64,000 nt of DNA from Gemmatimonadetes bacterium bin94. GTDB lineage: Bacteria; Gemmatimonadota; Gemmatimonadetes; Longimicrobiales; Gaopeijiaceae. A model generated the notes under the pieces. That model searched no databases and was not told the origin of the DNA. It saw nothing but the letters and a program-made list of their open reading frames with translations. Below are positions 52,065-60,395 of this stretch, in pieces. The stretch spans positions 1 through 64,000 of the forward strand of contig MPNE01000001.1 of NCBI GenBank assembly GCA_002238865.1, written 5' to 3'. Both the position numbers and the translations under genes were made by a program. Within the stretch, counting starts at the first letter, position 1, and each line of letters starts with the position of its first letter.

Positions 52065-52439
52065 GACCGTGGCTCCGGTCGGTTGACGATCCATGAATCT
52101 TCGGCCCCCCGCTTCGTGTGGAGAGTGCGGCCGCTCACCGGTAAACTCGACTCCCCGGCGCGTTGCCGCAAGCGAGTCGGCGTGGCGGTTGAACCCTTGA
52201 CTTGCCAAGTTCGCGGGCAGAGTGAATCTTGATAGCACCGACGCCGTGGTGAATCACCGGGCATCCTGAAGCCGGACGCGGCGGGTTTCGGACCCTCATT
52301 TCTATCTCCCGGGCGGTACCCGCGCCATCGAATGAAGCGCGCGGAATCGTCCCCGGCATGGGGGCGTACGAACGCCCCGGCTGGGTCCGTGCTGCGCTCA
52401 ACGTGTGACGCTTGTTCCCCCCGGAAGGTGTTAGCGACC
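52065..52439. other. Non-coding region before rho, with a leader hairpin
   Basis: No convincing gene. The + strand holds a perfect 7-bp hairpin, GGGGCGT (52361-52367), loop ACGA, ACGCCCC (52372-52378), about 60 bases before rho; rho genes are commonly autoregulated through their leaders, so it may matter. A TTGACT at about 52197 has no good -10. A GGAAGG sequence lies 11 bases before the chosen rho start. Confidence 0.5.
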
Positions 52440-53708
52440 GTGACCGATCAAACAACTACGCCACCTCAGGAAACTCCCAAACCCCGCAAGCGCAGGCCAC
52501 GGGGGCGCCGCCACAGAGGCGGGGCACGCAGGGACGAAAACGAAGTGAACATCAACGACCCCAACCGGGAGCCGGGGCCGGTTCTCGGCATCCTGGAGGT
52601 CCTGCCGAGCGGCTCGGGGTTCGTACGTCGGGCCGAGGACGGGTACATCCCCGGCCACAACGACATCTACGTCGGGTCACGGCTCATCCACAGATTCGGC
52701 CTGCGCACCGGAGACGAAGTGGCGGGCGTCGTCGGTCGCCGTCCGCGCAACGGGAAGAGCCCGCCTCTGCGCTATCTGGATCTGGTCAACGGACTTACCG
52801 CGGACAACGCGACCAATCGGCCGGACTTCAACCGTCTGAGCGCGATGCACCCCCGACACCAGCTCAGACTGGAGTGCGGGAGGGTACACGGTGGAGAACC
52901 GGACATGACCAACCGGGTCATCGACCTCTTCTGCCCGATGGGCAAGGGTCAGCGCGCGATGATCGTGGCACCGGCCAAGGCGGGCAAGACCACCATTCTG
53001 CAGGCGGTGGCCGAGGGAGTGGAGAAGAACCATCCCGAATGCGAGTTGATGATTCTCCTGGTGGACGAGCGGCCTGAAGAGGTCACGGAGATGGAGATGT
53101 GCGGCTTCGGCGAGGTCATCGCGTCGACCTTCGACCTGACCGCCGAGCGGCACTGCCAGGTCGCCGAGATGACCCTGGAGCGGGCGCGGCGCCGGGTGGA
53201 GGTCGGCAAGCATGTCGTCATCATCCTGGACTCCATTACCCGTCTGGCCCGAGCCCACAACACGGTCGAGGAAGGAAGCGGACGTACGCTTTCCGGGGGC
53301 CTCGACGCGAGTTCGCTGGAAAAGCCGAAGCGCTTTCTGGGCAGCGCCAGGCTGATCAAGGAGGAGCAGGGCGGGGGGTCACTCACGATCATCGCGACGG
53401 CGCTGGTGGATACCGGATCGCGCATGGACCAGGTGATCTTCGAGGAGTTCAAGGGGACGGGAAACAGCGAGCTGGTGCTCAGCCGTGAACTGGCCGACAG
53501 GCGCATCTATCCCGCCATCGACCTGAGGGCCTCCGCAACCCGCAAGGAAGAACTGCTTCTGTCGCCGGATGCGCTGCGGCTGTCGCGTGCGATGAGGCGT
53601 CAACTTTCCGATTCGATGCCGGCCGAGGCGATGGACGAGCTCCTGCGGGTGATGCGCCAGACCAAGTCGAACGACGAGCTGATCGACGTGGCGTTGCAGA
53701 GGCTGTAG
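52440..53708 (+). CDS. rho: Transcription termination factor Rho
   Basis: 422 residues from GTG 52440; GTG 52428, four codons upstream, is equally possible. An Arg-rich disordered N-terminus (KPRKRRPRGRRHRGGARRDE) replaces the usual Rho_N helical domain. Then come the cold-shock-type RNA-binding domain (GILEVLPSGSGFVRRAEDGY), Walker A IVAPAKAGKTTILQAVAEG, Walker B LMILLVDERPEEVTEM and the Q/R-loop region. Hexameric RNA helicase that ends transcription and enforces polarity on untranslated mRNA, relevant to the selenoprotein-hutH arrangement. Confidence 0.97.
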   Translation: MTDQTTTPPQETPKPRKRRPRGRRHRGGARRDENEVNINDPNREPGPVLGILEVLPSGSGFVRRAEDGYIPGHNDIYVGSRLIHRFGLRTGDEVAGVVGRRPRNGKSPPLRYLDLVNGLTADNATNRPDFNRLSAMHPRHQLRLECGRVHGGEPDMTNRVIDLFCPMGKGQRAMIVAPAKAGKTTILQAVAEGVEKNHPECELMILLVDERPEEVTEMEMCGFGEVIASTFDLTAERHCQVAEMTLERARRRVEVGKHVVIILDSITRLARAHNTVEEGSGRTLSGGLDASSLEKPKRFLGSARLIKEEQGGGSLTIIATALVDTGSRMDQVIFEEFKGTGNSELVLSRELADRRIYPAIDLRASATRKEELLLSPDALRLSRAMRRQLSDSMPAEAMDELLRVMRQTKSNDELIDVALQRL

Positions 53709-53726
53709 CGGGGGGGTTGTACAACG

Positions 53727-54263
53727 CTAGCCGCCCGACTCGGCGCGCTCCTTCAGCCGTTCCAGGCTTTCCTGCAACTGGAGCCCCTGGGACTCGTCCA
53801 TGGTGAGGGCGGTCCACCCCAGCAGCGGATTCCACCCCAATTCGACCCGCTCCGTCCAGGAGACCAGTGACCCGCGGCTTCTCTCCTGTATGGAGATCGT
53901 ACCCTCGAACCGGATCGCGCCGTCCTCTACCTCGACCTCATAGCCGACCTCGAGTGGCGGACGCGACACCACCAGCGTCAGGGTGCCCGAACCCATCGCG
54001 GCATCGTCCCACACGCGGCGCGCGCCGACCCCGGCCGCGGGTCCTTCCAGCTCCGACTCGAGATCGCCCCACGGCGTCCACTCGGTCCACGCCTCGAGGT
54101 CGTTGACCAGAGGGAAGACGGCTTCCGGCGAAGCGTCGATGTCGACGGAGCGGGTCACCTCAACGGTCCCGGGAAGAAGGATCCCCACGATCAGAAAACC
54201 ACCGGCGAGCAAGGCGAGGATACCGGCCACCACCACGCCCGGCCGCGACACGCACCGGAGCAT
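53727..54263 (-). CDS. Membrane-anchored SRPBCC-family protein
   Basis: 178 residues from ATG 54263, overlapping the upstream stop (TGATG). A single N-terminal TM helix (GVVVAGILALLAGGFLIVGILL) is followed by an SRPBCC/polyketide-cyclase fold (VEVTRSVDIDASPEAVFPLV, LEAWTEWTPWGDL, WTERVELGWNPLLGW). Such proteins bind hydrophobic ligands. An ATG at 54320 is possible but lies within the upstream gene. Encoded directly behind the TesA-like esterase, suggesting a joint role in lipid handling. Confidence 0.82.
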   Translation of the reverse strand: MLRCVSRPGVVVAGILALLAGGFLIVGILLPGTVEVTRSVDIDASPEAVFPLVNDLEAWTEWTPWGDLESELEGPAAGVGARRVWDDAAMGSGTLTLVVSRPPLEVGYEVEVEDGAIRFEGTISIQERSRGSLVSWTERVELGWNPLLGWTALTMDESQGLQLQESLERLKERAESGG

Positions 54264-55018
54264 CAGGAAGTCCTCTCCGCCGCGCAGCGGCCGGCCAGTT
54301 CGCCCTCCAGCACCGACCATACGTGCTCGGCCATGGCTGCGTGCCCCTCGGCATTGGGGTGGATGCCGTCGGACTGATTGAGTGCGGGCACGGCGGCCAC
54401 CCCTTCCAGCAGGAACGGGACGAGGACGGCTCCGTGTTCTTTCGCCACCCGCGGGAACACGTCGCGGAACGCCTGCGTGTAGGCCGGTCCCAGATTCGTC
54501 GGGGCCTCCATTCCGGCGACCACGATCGCAGCTTCCGGGTGCTGCCGGCGCGCTTGGCCCACGATCCGGGCCAGGTTGTCGTACAGCGCTTCCGGGCTCT
54601 GTCCCCGGAGCCCGTCGTTGGCGCCGAGTTCGACGAACAGCGCCGCGAGAGGAAGCTGCAGCGCCCCCAACAGCTGGTCCAGGCGCGCTCGCCCTCCGGC
54701 GGAGGTGTCCCCGCTGACGCCGGCGTTCACGACCCGGCAGCGACCCCCCGCGTCGTCGATGCGCCGGCCGATCAGGGCGGGATAGGCCAGGGTCGGGTCG
54801 TCCAGCCCGTACCCCGCCGTCAGGCTGGTGCCGATAAAGACGACATTCGCGGCGGCGCTCTCCGGGGGGGTCGCGGCGGCGCCCGCCCGGGCTGTTCCCG
54901 TTGGCCCGGCTTCGCCAGCTTCAGGGGTCGCCGCGCCGGTGGCCGGCGGAGCACCGGAACCGTCACCCGCGTCCACGCACCCCGACCAGGCAGCTGCCGA
55001 AAATCCCATCCACAGCAT
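54263..55018 (-). CDS. tesA: TesA-like SGNH esterase/arylesterase (lipoprotein)
   Basis: 251 residues from ATG 55018; ATG 55054 (MIARASLCRASL) would give a better signal n-region. The signal ends in a lipobox-like AAWSGC. An Ala/Gly/Pro-rich linker (~20-50) leads to the SGNH fold: VVFIGTSLTAGYGLDD (Ser), NAGVSGDTSAGG (Gly), VELGANDGLRG (Asn), and SDGIHPNAEG (Asp-His). Periplasmic thioesterase/lysophospholipase type. Divergent from ybbA-ybbP exactly as in E. coli; the ATGs of both genes share one CATG. Confidence 0.88.
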   Translation of the reverse strand: MLWMGFSAAAWSGCVDAGDGSGAPPATGAATPEAGEAGPTGTARAGAAATPPESAAANVVFIGTSLTAGYGLDDPTLAYPALIGRRIDDAGGRCRVVNAGVSGDTSAGGRARLDQLLGALQLPLAALFVELGANDGLRGQSPEALYDNLARIVGQARRQHPEAAIVVAGMEAPTNLGPAYTQAFRDVFPRVAKEHGAVLVPFLLEGVAAVPALNQSDGIHPNAEGHAAMAEHVWSVLEGELAGRCAAERTS

Positions 55019-55790
55019 GAGCGAAGCCCTGCAAAGCGACGCACGCGCGATCATCGAGGCCCGGGGGCTGACCCGTATTTTCATGAGCGGCGGGCGTCCG
55101 CTGGAGGTGCTCAAGGGCATCGACCTGAACATCGGGGCGCGTGAGTTCGTGGCGGTCGTTGGCCCCTCGGGGAGCGGAAAAACCACGCTGCTGGGTCTCC
55201 TTGCGGGACTTGACAGGCCCACGGCCGGGAACGTCAGGGTGGACGGCCGCGACCTGGGCGCACTCACTGAAGATGAGCTTGCGCTCTTCCGGGTCAACCG
55301 AATCGGCTTCGTCTTCCAGACGTTTCATCTCCTCCCCACCCTGACCGCGCTGGAGAACGTACTCGTTCCGGTGGAACTCGCCGGGGGGAACCGCGGGGGC
55401 GTGCGCCTCACGGGGCGAGCGGCCCGGGATCACGCCCGTGCCCTCCTGGACCGCGCGGGTCTGGGCGACCGCGCACACCACTATCCCGTCCAGCTGTCGG
55501 GTGGGGAGCGGCAACGGGTCGCCCTGGCACGCGCGTTCGCGAACCGTCCCCGCATCCTCTTCGCCGACGAGCCCACGGGGAACCTGGACGCCGACACCGG
55601 ATCCACGGTCGTCGCCCTGATGGAGGACCTCAACCGGGACGCGGGCACGACGCTCGTTCTCGTCACCCACGACGCAGAGCTCGCGGCTCGCGCCGGCCGC
55701 GTCATACGGCTCGGGAAAGGGCGCGTGGTCTCGGACGCGCCGCCGGTCAGGGCGGAGCGCTTCGGCGCGGCCCCGGTCTCCGGGCAATAG
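55017..55790 (+). CDS. ybbA: ABC transporter ATPase, YbbA-like
   Basis: 257 residues. Walker A GPSGSGKTTLLGLLAG (~49-64), Q-loop FVFQTFHLLPTL, signature QLSGGERQRVALARAFA and Walker B ILFADEPTGNLDADTG: the MacB/LolD class that works with FtsX-like permeases. ATG 55017 starts in the divergent tesA start. Permease follows after 1 bp. In E. coli, YbbA-YbbP-TesA form one module for extruding hydrophobic compounds. Confidence 0.93.
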   Translation: MSEALQSDARAIIEARGLTRIFMSGGRPLEVLKGIDLNIGAREFVAVVGPSGSGKTTLLGLLAGLDRPTAGNVRVDGRDLGALTEDELALFRVNRIGFVFQTFHLLPTLTALENVLVPVELAGGNRGGVRLTGRAARDHARALLDRAGLGDRAHHYPVQLSGGERQRVALARAFANRPRILFADEPTGNLDADTGSTVVALMEDLNRDAGTTLVLVTHDAELAARAGRVIRLGKGRVVSDAPPVRAERFGAAPVSGQ

Positions 55791-55791
55791 G

Positions 55792-58332
55792 ATGGACCGC
55801 TTTTCCTTCAGGATGGCGCGGCGCGAGTGGAGGGCCACGCTGCGCCGCCTGGGCGTCTACATGACGTCGATCACCATCGGCGTGGCCGCGCTTGTGGCCC
55901 TCCACTCCTTCCGACACGATGTGGTGCGGTCCATACACGCCGAGAACCGGAGCCTGCTGGGCGCTGACGCACGGCTGGGCACGAACCGGGAGATCCCCGA
56001 CTCCGTCACGGCTATCGTCGATTCCCTGGTCGCGCACGGTGCGGACGCCGCCCGCGTGACCGGTCTCGTCTCGATGGCGTTGGCCGAGCGCAGCGGACTC
56101 ACGCGGCTCGTCCAGCTGCGCGGCGTCGAGGCGGGCTTTCCCTTCTACGGCGAGGTCACCACCGATCCGCCCGGCATGTGGGGCCGTCTGTCGGGGCGCA
56201 ACGCGCTGGTCGACCCGGCCGTCATGGTGCAACTGGCGATCGGGCCGGGGGACACCCTGCGCCTGGGCACGGCGGCCTTCACGGTCGCGGGTTCGGTGGA
56301 GGGACTGCCCACCGACATCGGGTTCCAGGCGGCCACCGGGCCCCGCGTCTTCATCGCCCACGACCAGGTCGATGACACCGGGCTGCTCGGCCTCGGGAGC
56401 CTCTCGCGCCACAACGTGTACCTCCGCCTCCCGCCCGGCATCGATCCCGACGAGGTGGAAGAGGCGCACGAAGAAGTCCTGCGCGCCACCCGGGTCTCGC
56501 TGCGTACCCCGGAAGAGCACGCGCGCTCACTCACACGGTCCACCGACTTTCTCGCCGACTTTCTGGGCCTGGTCGGACTGGCTGCCCTGTTGCTCGGCGG
56601 GATCGGCGTGGGGAGTGCCGTGAACGTCTTCGTGCGCGCCCACTTCACGTCGATCGCCGTCCTGCGCTGCGTCGGCGCCACACGGCGGCAGGTATTCTCG
56701 ATCTACCTGCTGCAATCGGTGTGGATGGGGTTCTTGGGATCGGTGGGCGGAGTGGCTCTGGGTCTGGTCGTGCAACGCTTCCTGCCTCTCCTCATCCGTG
56801 ACGTGCTGCCGGTCGAGGTGGCGACGTCCGTGTCGGCCGGGTCGGTCGCCTTCGGCCTCTTTCTGGGCACGTGGGTGGCCTTCATCTTCGCGCTGCTGCC
56901 GCTCCTGGAGGTGCGCAAGGTGTCGCCGCTGCAGGCGCTGCGCCTGGAGTCGGAGGCAGCGCCGGGGAAGGATCCCGCACGGATCCTGGCGGTGTCCGCC
57001 ATCGCCGTCACGGTTCTCGCCCTCACCCTCTTCGAGGCGCCGTCGCCGGAAGCGGGCCTCGCGTTCGCAGGGGGCCTCGCCGTCGTGACCGCGGTCCTGT
57101 CGGGTGTGGCACTCGGCCTCGCGCGGGGGACACGCAGGTTCTTTCCGCGCGGGGCCGGCTACACCCTCCGGCAGGGGGTCGCGAATCTCTTTCGTCCCGG
57201 CAACCAGACCGTCGCCGTCACGCTCGCGCTCGGCTTCGGGGTCCTGGTCGTCGGGGTGATCGTCCAGCTGCAGCGCAACCTTGTCAGGGCACTGTCGCTG
57301 GAAGGGGGGGCGAACAGCGCCAACATGCTCCTCTTCGATGTGCAGCCGGGCCAGGAGGAGGGGGTTGGCGCAATCCTTGCCGGATACTCGGAGGGGGCTC
57401 CGGAGATTGCCCCGATGGTGACCGCGAGGGTGGCGGCGCTGAACGGACGCCCCGTGGCCGACATCCTGGCCGACAGCGCCGGGGACGAGCGGCCGGAGCG
57501 GTGGACGCTGCGCCGTGAGTACCGTCACACATACCGCGCGGCCGTGAAGGACACCGAGACGGTCGTCGCGGGTGAGTGGTGGGGCGGTGGCGGTCCGGCA
57601 GAGGGGGCGCTTGCGCGGGTCTCGGTAGAGGAGGAGTTGGCGGATGACCTGCGCGTGGGCGTCGGGGACGAGATCACATGGCTGGTGGCGGGGATCGAGA
57701 TCCCCACGGTGGTGAGCAATCTGCGCAGTGTCGATTGGGCCGGGTTCGACACGAACTTCTTCGTGGTGTTCGAGCCGGGGATCCTTGAGGAGCTGCCTCG
57801 GACCAGCATCGTGCTGGCCACAGTGCCGGGCGAGGAAGCCCGGGCGCGTTTTCAGCAGGCCCTGGTGCGTGGGTACCCCAACGTTTCGGTCCTCGACCTG
57901 GTGACGATCAGGACGGCCGTGGAGACCATTCTCTCGCGGGTGGTAGCCGTAATCCGCATCCTGGCGGGATTGTGCGCGGCGGCGGGGCTGGTCGTGATGG
58001 CGGGATCGATCGCCTCCACAAGGGCCCAGCGCCGGCGCGAGGGGGCCCTGCTGCGCACACTGGGCGCCCGCTTCGGCCAGATCCGGCGGATCCTGATGAG
58101 CGAATACGTGGCGCTTGGCACCCTGGCGGCGCTGGCTGGTGGGGCGCTTGCCCTCGTGGCCAGCTGGCTTCTTACCGTGCAGCTCTTCGGCCTGACCTTC
58201 GCTCCCGCCCTTGGTGCGGCGGCGCTGCTTTGGCTGGCCGTGGTCGCACTGACCGTGCTGACCGGAGTGGCGAGTGGGGGTGGAGGGGCGGGGAGCGCGC
58301 CGCTCAAGGCGTTGAGAGCGGCGGCCGAGTAG
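55792..58332 (+). CDS. ybbP: FtsX-like ABC permease, YbbP-like
   Basis: 846 residues with duplicated FtsX architecture: TM1 near residue 20 (VYMTSITIGVAALVALHSF), large periplasmic domain (~45-240), TM bundle ~250-430 (LVGLAALLLGGIGVGSAVNV), a second extracytoplasmic domain (~470-680) and a final bundle from ~690 (IRILAGLCAAAGLVVMAG) ending in PLKAL. Mechanotransmission-type transporter with the ATPase upstream. Length matches YbbP. Confidence 0.92.
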   Translation: MDRFSFRMARREWRATLRRLGVYMTSITIGVAALVALHSFRHDVVRSIHAENRSLLGADARLGTNREIPDSVTAIVDSLVAHGADAARVTGLVSMALAERSGLTRLVQLRGVEAGFPFYGEVTTDPPGMWGRLSGRNALVDPAVMVQLAIGPGDTLRLGTAAFTVAGSVEGLPTDIGFQAATGPRVFIAHDQVDDTGLLGLGSLSRHNVYLRLPPGIDPDEVEEAHEEVLRATRVSLRTPEEHARSLTRSTDFLADFLGLVGLAALLLGGIGVGSAVNVFVRAHFTSIAVLRCVGATRRQVFSIYLLQSVWMGFLGSVGGVALGLVVQRFLPLLIRDVLPVEVATSVSAGSVAFGLFLGTWVAFIFALLPLLEVRKVSPLQALRLESEAAPGKDPARILAVSAIAVTVLALTLFEAPSPEAGLAFAGGLAVVTAVLSGVALGLARGTRRFFPRGAGYTLRQGVANLFRPGNQTVAVTLALGFGVLVVGVIVQLQRNLVRALSLEGGANSANMLLFDVQPGQEEGVGAILAGYSEGAPEIAPMVTARVAALNGRPVADILADSAGDERPERWTLRREYRHTYRAAVKDTETVVAGEWWGGGGPAEGALARVSVEEELADDLRVGVGDEITWLVAGIEIPTVVSNLRSVDWAGFDTNFFVVFEPGILEELPRTSIVLATVPGEEARARFQQALVRGYPNVSVLDLVTIRTAVETILSRVVAVIRILAGLCAAAGLVVMAGSIASTRAQRRREGALLRTLGARFGQIRRILMSEYVALGTLAALAGGALALVASWLLTVQLFGLTFAPALGAAALLWLAVVALTVLTGVASGGGGAGSAPLKALRAAAE

Positions 58333-58355
58333 CGAGCGCGGACCGTGCCAACGGC

Positions 58356-58385
58356 GGCGGGGCGCCTCCGAAGAGACGCCCCGCC
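58356..58385. terminator. Bidirectional terminator after ybbP
   Basis: GGCGGGGCG (58356-58364) pairs with CGCCCCGCC (58377-58385); CTC-CGAA-GAG inside extends it. It lies between convergent stops at 58332 and 58429. No strong T run, so confidence rests on stem and position. Confidence 0.7.
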
Positions 58386-58428
58386 CTGTTGCCTGATTGC
58401 GGCTTCGAGCGCCGCATTCGCCCCCGTG

Positions 58429-58941
58429 CTACTGCTGGGGGCCTGTCGCCGACCAACGGGTCATCAGATGGTCCCGTACATCCTCGGGGATGAGCGGCGA
58501 GGTCGCGAGAAGCTGCGCCCGGTTGAGGAGGTCGTGGGCGCGGGCTCCAAAGCCGCGCGTATTGGCGACCCAGGCAGCGTCCGCGAAGGCATTCGCGGCC
58601 ACGATTACGTCGCCCATGGCGACCGCGCGCTGCCCGGCGGCCTCGAAGTCGCGCACAGCCCGACCCTCGTCGCCGGTGTAGAAGGAGAGCCTTGCGGCCT
58701 GAATCAGGTCTTGTACCGCGACGGGATCGCCCGCCGGCCGCAGGTCGGCCGCGCGCCGAAACAGCGACGCGGCGCGGTCCCACCGGTCCAGATCCTTCAG
58801 GTTGTCCATCGCTCTCGTTTCGATGGCGTCGATCTCGTCGGCCGGCACCTGCGCGGTTGACTGTGCCGAGAGGGTGGTGGCGCTGGCCGCTATCAGAAGA
58901 GCTGCCATCGCGGGGCGGCTCCATGCGAAGTTCCTGTGCAT
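58429..58941 (-). CDS. Exported helical-repeat protein of unknown function
   Basis: 170 residues with a signal peptide (MHRNFAWSRPAMAALLIAAS, cleavage near SAQ). The rest is all-helical with TPR-like pairs (NLKDLDRWDRAASLFRRAAD, LIQAARLSFYTGDEGRAVRD, NRAQLLATSPLIPEDVRDHL). Such proteins usually mediate protein contacts. No closer family recognised. 194 bp of non-coding sequence separates it from the aminotransferase upstream. Confidence 0.68.
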   Translation of the reverse strand: MHRNFAWSRPAMAALLIAASATTLSAQSTAQVPADEIDAIETRAMDNLKDLDRWDRAASLFRRAADLRPAGDPVAVQDLIQAARLSFYTGDEGRAVRDFEAAGQRAVAMGDVIVAANAFADAAWVANTRGFGARAHDLLNRAQLLATSPLIPEDVRDHLMTRWSATGPQQ

Positions 58942-59135
58942 CGTATCCTCCGTGTTTCTTCTATCGATTAAGGTCCGGGCGCCCGAGAAGTCAGGGGTCT
59001 GCGCCCGGTCGTGGACCGGTCGGCACCCGCGGTGACGCGGTCCAACCGTCCCAACGGAGGTCAGATACGACGGATCGTCCGGATTGTTTCACACCGATGT
59101 GGCCCTGGCGCCGGACTTCGAGCCCTCAGGCGGCG

Positions 59136-60296
59136 TCAGCCGAAGAAATCCCGCATTCGCGCGACCGCCCGTTCCAGTGTCCCGGCTTGTTTGCAGAAGG
59201 CGAAGCGCACCAGTTTGCGGCCATCCTCCGCACTGTTGTAGAAGGAGGAGCCCGGAACCGGAGCGACCCCGCATTCCCGGGCCAGGTAGTGACTGAAAGC
59301 GGTGTCGTCGAGCGAACTGAGACCGGAGAAATCGGCCATGATGTAGTAGGCGCCCTCGGGAGGGTTGCACCGGAAGCCCGCGTCGCGCAGCCCCGCGTAC
59401 AGAATGTCGCGCCGTTCGAGATAGTCCCGCGCGATCGCGTCGTAGTAGTCGCGGCCGAGGGTGTCGATGCCGGCTGCGCAGGCTTCCTGGAGTGGAGCTG
59501 GAGCCCCGACAGTCAGGAAATCGTGGACCTTGCGAATCGCGGCGGTGAGGTAGGGCGGCGCGACGATCGTGCCCACCCGCCACCCCGTGACGCTGAAGGT
59601 CTTCGAAAGCCCCGAAATGATGATTGTGCGGTCACGCATGCCCGGCAGGCCGGCCAGCGGGATGTGCTCCCCTTCGTAGATGATGTGTTCATAGATCTCG
59701 TCGGTGATGGCGAGAACGTCATGCTCAAGGCAAATCTCGGCCACGGCATTCATTTCGTCATGATCGAAGACGCGGCCGGAGGGGTTGTTCGGGGTGTTGA
59801 TGACGATGGCGCGGGTTCGTTCCGTGACCGCGCTGCGAAGCCGATCCGGATCGAGGCGGAAGTCCGGTGGGTCGAGAGGGACGAACACGGGAGCGGCGGC
59901 CGAGAGAATGGCGTCGGGACCGTAGTTCTCGTAGAAGGGCTCGAAGACAATGACTTCCTCGCCCGGATCGACGGCGGCGAGCATGACCGCGGCCATGGCT
60001 TCCGTCGCACCGCATGTGACCGTGATCTCCCGGTCGCCGTCCACCTCGATTCCATACCACTCGGCGTACTTTCGAACCAGCGCCTGGCGGATGCCGGGTG
60101 TGCCCCAGGTGATGGCGTATTGGTTGACATTGTCCTGTATTGCGCGGCAGGCGGCGTCCTTCAAGAGCTGCGGGGCCGAGAAATCGGGGAAGCCCTGAGA
60201 CAGGTTGATCGCGTCGTATCGCCGCGCTACCCGCGTCATATCGCGAATCACGGATTCGGTGAACGTGTGAGTTCGTACCGCTGTGCGCTGGATCAT
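59136..60296 (-). CDS. PLP-dependent class I aminotransferase
   Basis: 386 residues. AINLSQGFPDF, QYAITWGTPGIRQAL, VIVFEPFYENYGPDA, INTPNNPSGRVF and the PLP lysine in ISGLSKTFSVTGWRVG show a fold-type I aminotransferase. It is closest in pattern to kynurenine/methionine aminotransferases (YbdL-like) acting on aromatic or sulfur amino acids; substrate choice is inferred. Single gene, divergent from the sigma-4-like protein. Confidence 0.9.
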   Translation of the reverse strand: MIQRTAVRTHTFTESVIRDMTRVARRYDAINLSQGFPDFSAPQLLKDAACRAIQDNVNQYAITWGTPGIRQALVRKYAEWYGIEVDGDREITVTCGATEAMAAVMLAAVDPGEEVIVFEPFYENYGPDAILSAAAPVFVPLDPPDFRLDPDRLRSAVTERTRAIVINTPNNPSGRVFDHDEMNAVAEICLEHDVLAITDEIYEHIIYEGEHIPLAGLPGMRDRTIIISGLSKTFSVTGWRVGTIVAPPYLTAAIRKVHDFLTVGAPAPLQEACAAGIDTLGRDYYDAIARDYLERRDILYAGLRDAGFRCNPPEGAYYIMADFSGLSSLDDTAFSHYLARECGVAPVPGSSFYNSAEDGRKLVRFAFCKQAGTLERAVARMRDFFG

Positions 60297-60333
60297 GAGA
60301 TGGACGTTAGATCAACGCCGGGGGCGACGCCAG

Positions 60334-60362
60334 TTGCCGAAAATACGTACGCTTTGTATGTT
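60334..60362 (+). promoter_or_regulatory. Promoter of the sigma-4-like gene
   Basis: TTGCCG (60334-60339), exactly 17 bases, TATGTT (60357-60362), an unusually AT-rich spot for this genome. The palindrome TACGTA (60344-60349) lies in the spacer and could be an operator. Transcription start would be about 27 bases before the ATG. Confidence 0.6.
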
Positions 60363-60395
60363 ATGACCCGCTTCCAACGACAGCCCGGGTGAGCC

